64,000 bases of DNA, from positions 23,482,937 through 23,546,936 of the forward strand of contig CM064538.1 of the NCBI GenBank assembly GCA_032716605.1, written 5' to 3'. Positions 57,475 through 64,000 of the stretch are shown piece by piece; the stretch's first letter is position 1; each line of letters opens with the position of its first letter. The position numbers and the translations under genes are program-made. Below the pieces are notes generated by a model, which saw only the letters and a list, made by a program, of their open reading frames with translations, was not told the origin of the DNA and made no database searches. Origin of the DNA: Paralithodes platypus (lineage: Eukaryota > Arthropoda > Malacostraca > Decapoda > Lithodidae).

Positions 57475-58825
57475 GACTGATTAGGTGTTGATGGATTTTG
57501 TGTTGACTGAATTTGATTTGACTGATTTTGAGTACTGCTTTTGTGTTGACTCATTTCGTGTTGACTGACTTTAGATAAGCTGGTTTTCTATTGACTGATT
57601 TGAAGTTGACTGATATTAAATTGACCGATTTAGCGTTGGCTGAATTTTGACTTGACTAATTTTGACTTACATAGGCTAATTTTGTACTGACTGATTTTGA
57701 GTTGACTGATTTTGAGTAGACTTAGTTTAAATTGACTGATTATGAATTGACTGATTTGGTGTTGACTGATTTGGTGTTGACTGATTTGGTGTTGATTGAT
57801 TTTAATGTGATTGAATTTGAGTTAACTGATTTGAGTTAACTGATTACGAGTTGACTGATTTTCAGTTGACTGATTTCGACTTAACTGAATTTGAGTTAAC
57901 TGATTCTGAGTTAAGTAATTTTCAGTTGACTGATAATTAATCTATTGCCTGACTTTCAGTTGACTGATAATCTGTTGACTGATTTTGACGACTTATTTTC
58001 AGTTGACTGTTAATCTGTCGACTGATTTGGTTTTGACTGATTTTGTGTTAACTGATTCAGAGTTGACTGATTTTCAGTTAAGTTGACTGATTTTCAGTTG
58101 ACTGATTCTGAGTTGACTGATTCTGAGTTGACTGATTTTGAGTTGACTGATTTTGACTGGACTGATTTTGACTGGACTGATTTTGACTGGACTGATTTTC
58201 AGTTGACTGATTCTGAGTTGACTGAATTTGAGTTGACTGATTCTGAGTTGACTGATTTTCAGTTGACTGATTTTGAGTTGACTGATTTTGACTTGACTGA
58301 TTTTGACTTGACTGATTTTGATTTGACTGATTTTCAGTTGACAGACTTTGACTTGACTGATTTTCAGTTGACTGATTTGGTGTTGACTGATTTGGTGTTG
58401 ACTGATTTGGTGTTGACTGATTTTGACGACGGATTTTGACTTGACTGATTTGGTGTTGACTGATTTGGTGTTGACTGATTTGGTGTTGATTGATTTGGTG
58501 TTGACTGATTTGGTGTTGACTGATTTGGTGTTGACTGATTTGGTGTTGATTGATTTGGTGTTGACTGATTTGGTGTTGATTGATTTGGTGTTGACTGATT
58601 TGGTGTTGACTGATTTGGTGTTGACTGATTTGGTGTTGATTGATTTGGTGTTGACTGATTTGGTGTTGACTGATTTGGTGTTGACTGATTTGGTGTTGAC
58701 TGATTTGGTGTTGACTGATTGACTGATTTGGTGTTGACTGATTTGGTGTTGACTGATTTGGTGTTGACTGATTTGGTGTTGACTGATTTGGTGTTGACTG
58801 ATTTGGTGTTGACTGATTTGAAGTA
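57475..58825. repeat. 15-bp minisatellite (TTGACTGATTTGGTG family)
   Basis: About 1.35 kb of 15-bp units lies in the large intron. The left part is diverged (TGATTTTGAGTTGAC, TGATTTTCAGTTGAC variants) and the right part, from about 58,440, is nearly homogeneous TTGACTGATTTGGTG. The reading frames it opens (repeated LTDLV or HQISQ) are artefacts of the 15-bp period. Confidence 0.92.
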
Positions 58826-58974
58826 TAATTATTTTGCTTTGAGTTACCGGTACATGATAACATTCTTGAATTTCTGCATGTAGTGTTCAATCTACCAGCT
58901 TAAATTATTGGTTCGCCTCTTTAATGTAGAGATATACTTTCCCACCTAAGCGCTTTAGTGTAACCATGATGAAT

Positions 58975-59185
58975 TATTACTTCTGCCTACGATATTGAAG
59001 GAGGCTATGTTTTTGCCTCCATATGTTTGTCTGTTGGTCTTTAAGCGCGGTATCTCAAAAAGTTATTAACCGATGTTCACGAAAGTTGGTGGGCAGATAG
59101 GATATACACCGAGGAAGAAGTGATTCCATTTAGGAGGTAATCGGTAGAGCGCATATCTCTGCCAGCTTAAGCGGAGGTATCATCC
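58975..59185. repeat. Interspersed repeat fragment (GGAGGTAT/AGCGCATA family)
   Basis: It contains GTCTTTAAGCGCGGTATCTC, AAAAGTTATTAACCGATGTT, CACCGAGGAAGAAGTGATTC and GTAGAGCGCATATCTCTGCC. The reverse-complementary order is seen at 54.93-55.37 kb. It is an unclassified dispersed element. Confidence 0.6.
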
Positions 59186-59189
59186 ACCT

Positions 59190-59812
59190 ATCTATCTATC
59201 TATCTATTTATTTATCTAATCTATCTATCTATCTATCTATCTACATATCTATCTATCTACTGTATATCATCTATCTATCTATCTATCTATCTATCTCTAT
59301 CTATCAAGCCACCTGAATGACTCCGTGGCCTTCTATTTAATCTATCTATCTATCTAACCACCATCCATCCATCCATTCATCAACTCACCTGAAGGCTTCC
59401 CTGGCCAGATAGTGGGTAGACCATTGTCCTCCAGGAGCACAATGGATGCCAATAGTGATGCAGTTCTCATAGGAGGCGTGTAAGACTCTCTAGGGACCTT
59501 GGGGGTAGCTATATCTATCTGGCTATCTATCTAGCTGTGTGTCTGTCTATCTATCTATCTGTTTTATCTATCTATCTATATGTCTATCTGGCTATCTATC
59601 TAAGTAAACAACCAATCATCCAACTATCTATATTTCTAGCCAGTCATCTCTCAAACTAACTAACCAATCATCGACCTAACTATCTATATATGTATCTATC
59701 TATCTATCAATCTATCCAACCCATCATGTATCTATCTATCTATCTATCTAACCAACCATGTATCTATCTTTCTATCTATCTATCCATCCATCTATCCATC
59801 TATCCATCAACT
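59190..59812. repeat. TCTA-type tetranucleotide microsatellites around the exon A copies
   Basis: Interrupted (TCTA)n/(TCCA)n tracts surround the partial exon A copy and abut the donor of exon A. Both exon copies are followed, on the plus-strand left side, by ATCTATC...CATCCATC...CATCAACTCACCT. The tetranucleotide tract was therefore part of the duplicated segment. Confidence 0.85.
59389..59489 (-). pseudogene. Partial duplicate of exon A (3' two-thirds plus donor)
   Basis: The minus strand reads R-V-L-H-A-S-Y-E-N-C-I-T-I-G-I-H-C-A-P-G then G-Q-W-S-T-H-Y-L-A-R-E-A-F plus AG, followed by GTGAGT. It matches exon A with one inserted codon, several substitutions (D to G, V to I, E to G) and no stop. 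The 5' third of the exon, including the real acceptor and DGTFSVSDLV, is missing. A CCTAG immediately upstream could serve as a weak acceptor but lacks a good pyrimidine tract. The donor phase equals that of exon A. Confidence 0.75.
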
Positions 59813-59815
59813 CAC

Positions 59816-59970
59816 CTAAAGGCCTCCCTGGCCAGATAGTGGGTAGACCATTGACCCTCAGGAGCGCAATGGACGTCAATAGTGATGCAGTTCTCGTAGG
59901 CGTGTAGAACCCTCTGGACCTCGTACTCGGTGAAGGCTGCCACCAGGTCTGACACTGAGAAGGTTCCGTC
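59816..59970 (-). CDS. futsch: futsch/MAP1-like coding exon A (N-terminal region)
   Basis: This 155-bp exon encodes DGTFSVSDLVAAFTEYEVQR, then VLHAYENCITIDVHCAPEGQ and WSTHYLAREAF, plus two bases AG. These join the leading C of the giant exon to make Ser. The GTFS...EVQR and CAPEGQW patterns fit the MAP1 N-terminal region. The acceptor is TTTTTTACAG (AG at 59,972-59,971) and the donor is TTTAG|GTGAG (GT at 59,815-59,814). The phase is 0 at entry and 2 at exit. The exon sits between TCTA-type microsatellite and the 15-bp minisatellite intron. A second copy of its 3' two-thirds, donor included, lies 427 bp downstream in the gene. Confidence 0.88.
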
Positions 59971-60584
59971 CTGTAAAAAAGGGGAGGGAGATAGAAATAG
60001 AAGAGTACCCGGTGAAAGAAATTGGGAATCGGTAAAAGGCGTTTTCTGTCTGGATAAAATCGACACCTACAGTAAATGGCACAAAAGGTCATTATCTTGA
60101 CAACAAATGGGGCGATTTATCTTAAAATCGCCGAACTAATGGGTCGAATGTCTTAAACTCTCAAACATAATGGGGCTAAACATGAGGAAGAAGGGAGTCC
60201 ATAAAAAGCAACTACGTTCCCTTAAAATCACCAATCGCCAATCTAGTGGGGCGTACATCTTACAATCTCCAAACTAAGGGTGCTACATCTTACAATCTCC
60301 AAACATAATGGGGCTAAACATGAGGGAGAAGGGGGTCCATCTAAGCAATTAATATGTATATATATATATATATATATTTTTTTTTTTATGGGACATACCG
60401 TACATCTTACAATTTCCAAACCAAGGGGCCCAGCATGAGGGAGAAGGGGGTCTAGGAAAAGCTACTTTATTGTTTTTTATGATTATTATTTTTTTTTTTA
60501 TGGGGCGTTCATCTTACAATTTCCAAACTTAGGTTAGGTTAGCTTAGGTGCTAAACACGAGGGAGAAAGGGGGCGTCCGCTCAC
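59971..60584 (-). other. Intron between exons B and A
   Basis: 614 bp, GT-AG. It is filled by four or more irregular copies of a unit containing AATGGGGCTAAACATGAGG and AAGGGGGTCC (about 60,040-60,570). These are related to sequence at 53,300-53,500. A short TA run with poly-T is at 60,358-60,387 and TTAGG-like motifs are at about 60,530-60,548. Confidence 0.75.
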
Positions 60585-60757
60585 CTGTAGCATCCACGAT
60601 CCTGATCCGGCGAAGGCATAGCCGGCGTGGATGATGTGCCTGTGTTTGGTGAAGGAGGAGAGCAGGTTCTTGAGGCACTGTTGCAGGGTGTTGACTTGGG
60701 GGTTAATCAACACTTCTGCTACCAGATTCTCCGTCGCGTACTGTATCAGTCGCTCTC
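60585..60757 (-). CDS. futsch: futsch/MAP1-like coding exon B (N-terminal region)
   Basis: This 173-bp exon encodes ERLIQYATENLVAEVLINPQ followed by VNTLQQCLKNLLSSFTKHRH and IIHAGYAFAGSGSWMLQ. The pattern (a leading ERLI, INPQV, a run before KHRH, then GSGS and LQ) resembles the N-terminal MAP1 segment that precedes the metallo-beta-lactamase-like domain; this comparison is from family knowledge, not an alignment. The acceptor is TTTTTTCTGCAG with AG at 60,759-60,758. The donor is CTACAG|GTGAGC with GT at 60,584-60,583. The exon starts in phase 1 and ends in phase 0, matching both neighbours. A damaged partial copy of this exon and its acceptor lies about 170 bp upstream in the intron. Confidence 0.85.
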
Positions 60758-60889
60758 CTGCAGAAAAAATGACACTAGAATACAATGGAACTTCTTATAT
60801 TTATCACATTCAAGGGGCAAAATGTCTTTGAAATGTCCAATTAATGGGGCCAAGTAGGGGTGCATTATATTAGATTAAGGCACTTTGTT

Positions 60890-60990
60890 ATAAGCAGGTT
60901 TTTGAGTCACTGTCACAGGTCGCTCTCCTGCAGAAAAATTGACATCTGAATAGAACAAAACTTCTTATAATTGTCTCACTTAATTAATGT
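60890..60990 (-). pseudogene. Remnant duplicate of exon B edge and acceptor
   Basis: Plus-strand CGCTCTCCTGCAGAAAAA-like sequence at 60,921 repeats that at 60,751 (the exon B acceptor). Just before it, AGCAGGTTTTTGAGTCACTG at about 60,894 repeats AGCAGGTTCTTGAGGCACTG from inside exon B (about 60,661). Most of the exon between these parts is deleted, so no usable exon remains. Similarity continues beyond the acceptor (AACTTCTTATA). Confidence 0.7.
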
Positions 60991-61542
60991 GTCAGAACGT
61001 CTAAGAATTGTTGAGCTAATGGGGCCAAATAGGGGCGTGTTAAGTTAGATTAAGGCTCTGTGTTAGATTGAGGTTCTTTAGGACATATTCTATATAACAA
61101 TTGTCGTTTTCATTATGACAGTATTTTGTATCTTGGAGCTCCTAATTGTGTGCAGTCTTTTTAAATATAAGAAACAATAGCAACAATTAATCAAAATAGT
61201 AGATAAGCTGTAGCGGATTCCAGGCTCGGATACATTTAGCCAATTAACTTTACTGTTAATTCGGCTCTACGACAATTAGAAAAGAAACCCCTTTTGAGGA
61301 GAAGCCTTAAAATTTATCCTTACAGTTTACCTAAGGGTGAAGCAGGTTGGTGGATGAATTATCCGTCCACCACTGTAGAAAATGTGCTAAAAATACATAG
61401 AAGGCCTCTGAGTCGGACGGTCCCTAAGTTGAGTGTTCAGTCCTGTAAGTCCTTCATAAACTGGCACAGATTGTCCTCATGGGGAATAGGTCCACTTGGG
61501 GCATTTTGTGTATGGCGTCGGGCAATAGATAGTTAGATTATA

Positions 61543-61613
61543 TTGACAACGTTTCGCAGATAGCTTTTTCAGGTCCAGATACCTGAAAAAAGCTATCTGC
61601 GAATCGTTGTCAA
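61543..61613. repeat. Near-perfect inverted repeat (32-33-bp arms, 6-bp loop)
   Basis: The left arm TTGACAACGTTTCGCAGATA... ends AGGT, the loop is CCAGAT, and the right arm ACCTGAAAAAAGCTATCTGC... ends GTTGTCAA. The arms differ by one substitution and one extra A. AATAAAG follows directly on the plus strand. It may be the end of a retroelement or a solo structural repeat. Confidence 0.75.
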
Positions 61614-61686
61614 TAAAGTGCTCCTCCTCAAATGGTGTTTATTATTCATTCTATCTATTATTACAAAGACAAGGTCAATATCGCAC

Positions 61687-61785
61687 CTCCTTTCTGTTCG
61701 TCTCCTTCCAAGTTGAGTTCGGCGATGGTGGCCAACTCTTTGTGTATGTCCACGTGGGCCTTCTCTTCATCCCATGATAGGAAAC
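61687..61785 (-). CDS. futsch: futsch/MAP1-like coding exon C (N-terminal region)
   Basis: This 99-bp exon encodes FLSWDEEKAHVDIHKELATI and then AELNLEGDEQKG, flanked by a 2-base partial codon on the left and one base on the right. The acceptor is TTCCTTCCAG, with AG at 61,787-61,786. The donor reads GGAG|GTGCGA, with GT at 61,686-61,685. The trailing G joins GA of the next exon to make Gly, giving EQKG-G-ERLIQ, which is a natural MAP1 N-terminal sequence. It is the most upstream exon I can place. No start codon is present, so the gene continues outside the window. The intron upstream of the acceptor carries tandem copies of the acceptor region, described separately. Confidence 0.82.
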
Positions 61786-62290
61786 CTGGAAGGAAACAAA
61801 AACATACCATTAGACGATTTTATATCAATGGGAGTATTTTATTTAAGAAATGTAGAAAGGAAATAACAAAAAACATACCATTAGACGATTATATATTTTG
61901 TGAGTATTGTTGGAAGGAACATAATAATTAAGAAATCTAGAAAGGAAGGGAAAAAACATACCATTAGACGATTTTGTGTTGTAGTTCTGAGAGTGTTTTA
62001 AGTAGGACATTTGGAACAGAACACAATATACCATGAGATGACCTTATGTTGTAGTTCTGAGAGCATATTAATTATGAAATCCAGAAAGGACAAATAAACA
62101 CCAGTAGATGATTATATATTGTAGTTCTCAGAGTTACTTTTAAGTGGGAAATCTGGAAAAGAACCCAAAATATACCAGGAGTCGATTTTATGTTGTACTT
62201 CTGAGCGAATTTTAAGTAGGACACCTGGGGAAGAAATACCGCACCATTAGACGATTTTGTATTGTAGTTCTGCAAATATCTTAAGGCAGT
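61786..62290. repeat. Tandem array (about 70-75 bp, 7 units) carrying copies of the exon C acceptor
   Basis: Units share CATACCATTAGACGATT, TGTAGTTCTGAGAG, TTTTAAGTAGGA and a segment like CCTGGAAGGAAACAAAAACA. The last is the acceptor region of exon C read on the plus strand. Copies near 62,150-62,165 and 62,222-62,240 still keep a CCAG or CCCAG with a pyrimidine-rich lead on the minus strand. Confidence 0.65.
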
Positions 62291-62460
62291 TGTTGGAGGG
62301 CATTTGAAGGATTTTGTTTGGTCTCTCGCTGTCGTTCTCTCTCGCTCTCTCTCTCTCACACACACACACACCTATATCTATTTACCAATTCACCTATATA
62401 TCTACTTAAATATTTATGCATCTGTGAATGTACCGGTATTCTATGTGCTTATGTAGTTAC

Positions 62461-62493
<33 letters not shown>

Positions 62494-63008
62494 ATTTAGT
62501 TTTAGATCTCGGGTCACAACAACTTTAAATCCAATCAGATTTTTTTGTGTGGTATTTTTTGTTTGTTTTTTCGTTTTTTCTTTTTCCCCTCATTTAAAAA
62601 ACACCCTTGATTTCTCATCCTTTCTCTCATCCCCCCACCCCCCAGCCCCCCGGTTCTGCCACCACCCCTCCCTCCCCTTCTCCCCCCTTCTTTTGCCTCC
62701 CCCTCCCCCTCCTCCTCCTTCTTCTCTTCCTCCCCGCCTCCCCGCCTCCTCCTTTCTCCCCCTCCCTCACCTATCCCTCCCCCCTTTCTCTTACCACCAG
62801 CTACCCCTCATTCTCCCCCTCCTCCTCCTCTTCCCAACCCCCTCATCATCATCATCCCCCCTCCCTCCCCACATCTCCCACGTTCCCCCTCCTTCTTCTT
62901 TGCTATCCTTTTCTCTACCTCATAGTCAGTATATTAGTAGTCTATTTTTGATTAATTTCACCATAACACCAAACACCTCCAATGAAATTAATGAAAGCAT
63001 ATAATTAT
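62291..63008. repeat. Intronic low-complexity block: CT/AC microsatellites and C/T-rich tract
   Basis: (CT)n with (AC)n lies at about 62,334-62,372 and (CT)n at 62,463-62,492. A long C/T-rich plus-strand tract with CCCCCTCC-type runs spans about 62,585-62,920. It is upstream of exon C within the gene. No coding signal is seen. Confidence 0.8.
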
Positions 63009-63076
63009 GTGATCCACCAGGATTCGAACCCGGGTTATCACACACACATTTTTAGACACCTTAACCATTACACCGT
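63009..63076 (-). other. tRNA-like sequence (probable tRNA-derived SINE head or tRNA relic)
   Basis: The minus strand reads CGGTGTAATGGTTAAGGTGT (A-box-like, similar to the D-arm of tRNA-Gln), then a non-standard middle, then CCGGGTTCGAATCCTGGTGG, an intact B box in a 5-bp T stem. No proper anticodon stem and no matching 5' acceptor strand can be drawn. It is therefore not called a functional tRNA. Confidence 0.55.
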
Positions 63077-63154
63077 TTTAGATATCCAAACTGCCCCGTA
63101 AGGACCAATAGGTCTGTTGCAGTTTGTACTCCTTTGTATTCCTGCAAGTCTGAA

Positions 63155-63453
63155 GCCCCTCCTCTCCCTCCTCTTCCTCCCACCTTCTTCATCCCCCTCC
63201 CCCTTTCTTCCGCCACCCCTCCCCTCCCTCCGTACTTCTACCACCCTCCCCTTCCCCCTTCTTCTTATGCCATCACCTCCTCCCTCCCCCTTTTCTTCTG
63301 CCATCCCCTCCTCTCCCCCTCCCCTCCCCTCCCCTCCTCCACATCTGAAGCCTCTCCTCCAAAAGCCTCCAAGAAAACGTCCTGTTATTGTCACCAGCAT
63401 CTTCGAAACCCCTTGGCCACCCGGGTAGACCTCCTTACTGGCTTCGATCCGGG

Positions 63454-63518
<65 letters not shown>

Positions 63519-63520
63519 TA
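63155..63520. repeat. C/T-rich tract followed by (GA)n microsatellite
   Basis: A C/T-dominated plus-strand tract at about 63,155-63,345 resembles the one at 62.6-62.9 kb. A (GA)n run occupies about 63,454-63,514. Non-coding; it lies upstream of exon C. Confidence 0.85.
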
Positions 63521-63559
63521 GACATTGGGGAATAAAATTGATGGGGAGACGTCAACTCA

Positions 63560-63970
63560 GGGGGTAGAAAAAATGACGGGGTAGTCAAGATAGGGAGGCC
63601 CGGCAATATCTCCCCATTTTTCTCATAGCCTCGGGAAAAATAGGGAGGTGGGAAATGATTAACTCAGTCACCACCATGACGTAATTTTCTTCATCATATT
63701 CGGGTTACCATTAGACGATTTTCTTTACGACTCAAATGGGTAAGAAGGATCTCAATAAACCACCCCCTTTAATCACATAGGTCCTTCTTAAACTGCATAA
63801 AATCGACAACTCGGAGAGATACAAAATGACGGGAGAGTCAAGATAGGGAGGCCCCCAGCAATAGGGAGGCCCCCAGCAATAGGGAAGCCCCCAGCAATAT
63901 CTCTCCATTGTTCTCATAGCCTCGGGAAAAATAGGGAGGTGGGAGATGGAGGAATGATTAAGGGGGGAGA
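63560..63970. repeat. Duplicated block with 20-21-bp minisatellite and foldback fragment
   Basis: TCAAGATAGGGAGGCC ... CTCATAGCCTCGGGAAAAAT ... GGGAGGTGGGA occurs at about 63,575-63,660 and again at 63,838-63,955. Within the second copy, GGAGGCCCCCAGCAATA is repeated three times. Between the copies is a fragment of the ATTAGACGATTTT foldback family (63,665-63,810). Confidence 0.75.
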
Positions 63971-64000
63971 ACTTGTGTTTTGGTCTATATATTTATCTGG

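Larger units (their letters stand above)
53123..59815 (-). other. Large intron (6.7 kb) between exon A and the giant exon
   Basis: It contains no exon of this gene that I can support apart from a partial exon A copy at 59,389-59,489. It holds interspersed and foldback repeat fragments (53.3-56.2 kb), a GT microsatellite, a promoter-like plus-strand segment at 57.06-57.40 kb, a 15-bp minisatellite at 57.48-58.83 kb and TCTA microsatellites at 59.2-59.8 kb. The stretch 56,200-57,060 shows nothing recognisable except a GC-richer patch at about 56,600-56,700. Confidence 0.8.
60758..61686 (-). other. Intron between exons C and B
   Basis: 929 bp, GT-AG. It holds the exon B remnant (60,890-60,990) and a 71-bp near-perfect hairpin (61,543-61,613). 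Between 61,000 and 61,540 I see nothing recognisable. Confidence 0.75.
11648..61785 (-). other. futsch: Gene model: giant Futsch/MAP1-like microtubule-associated protein, 5' partial
   Basis: Five minus-strand coding exons join without conflict: 61,785-61,687, 60,757-60,585, 59,970-59,816, 53,122-12,451 and 11,817-11,648. Junction phases are 1, 0, 2 and 1. Every intron begins GT and ends AG. Coding bases sum to 41,269. After the 2-base split codon at the start is removed, and one apparently missing base at about 33,930 is added, 41,268 remain, exactly 13,756 codons. The exon at 61,785 starts inside a codon, so at least one upstream exon and the promoter lie beyond 64,000. Assignment rests on the N-terminal MAP1 globular region and the C-terminal light-chain region, both recognised by eye. 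MAP1 proteins bind and stabilise microtubules in axons and dendrites. Neuronal function here is inferred from family. Confidence 0.88.

Noticed and set aside
58078..58890. 270-codon minus-strand frame of repeated NQSTP/HQISQ
   Set aside because: It is an artefact of the 15-bp minisatellite, which keeps one frame open by period.
61543..61613. microRNA precursor
   Set aside because: The stem is almost perfect and long with a tiny loop, more like a repeat-derived palindrome; no evidence of expression.
63009..63076. Functional tRNA gene
   Set aside because: Only A- and B-box-like parts are present; acceptor and anticodon stems do not form.
62318..63535. Pro/Ser/Leu-rich plus-strand frames
   Set aside because: They are produced by C/T-rich low-complexity DNA in the upstream intron.

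Overview
This is eukaryotic, intron-containing nuclear DNA, and every gene call I can support belongs to one gene on the minus strand. The protein is an arthropod MAP1-family (Futsch/MAP1B-like) microtubule-associated protein. The dense microsatellites, short foldback elements and TTAGG motifs suggest an arthropod, probably a decapod crustacean; the taxon is an inference and was not tested.

Layout in gene order (right to left). Three N-terminal coding exons lie at 61,785-61,687, 60,757-60,585 and 59,970-59,816. An intron of about 6.7 kb follows (59,815-53,123). Next comes one enormous coding exon of 40.67 kb (53,122-12,451), a 633-bp intron, and a last exon with the stop codon (11,817-11,648). 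All splice sites are GT-AG and every phase joins. The first exon(s) and promoter lie beyond the right edge. Summed coding length in the window, with one apparently lost base restored, is 13,756 codons including the stop, about 13.75 thousand residues. As I recall, Drosophila Futsch is about 5,500 residues and human MAP1B about 2,500.

The ends of the protein are conserved: the MAP1 N-terminal globular region (metallo-beta-lactamase-like fold) and the C-terminal MAP1 light-chain domain. Between them lie, in order, a basic K/R-rich segment, poly-Glu tracts, about 4.8 kb of VKE-type 7/10-residue charged repeats, about 17 kb of roughly 44-residue repeats built on SPKSDIS/AKSDV, a Ser/Thr-rich segment with SPRSD motifs, about 7 kb of TRTIKRTIIGPDGV repeats in 567-bp higher-order units, and a Ser/Thr-rich linker. 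A single missing T at 33,929-33,931 shifts the frame. The shifted frame stays open for 3.3 kb because the repeats have no stop in several frames. I think this is an assembly/sequencing slip or a polymorphism rather than a gene boundary.

The rest is non-coding. The 3' flank (1-11.6 kb) and the introns hold microsatellites, minisatellites, foldback elements and interspersed repeat fragments. Four exon edges of this gene have decayed or tandemly amplified copies beside them: part of exon A, part of exon B, the acceptor of exon C, and the last codons plus stop. A separate plus-strand exon-like segment with promoter-like motifs sits in the large intron near 57.1-57.4 kb.
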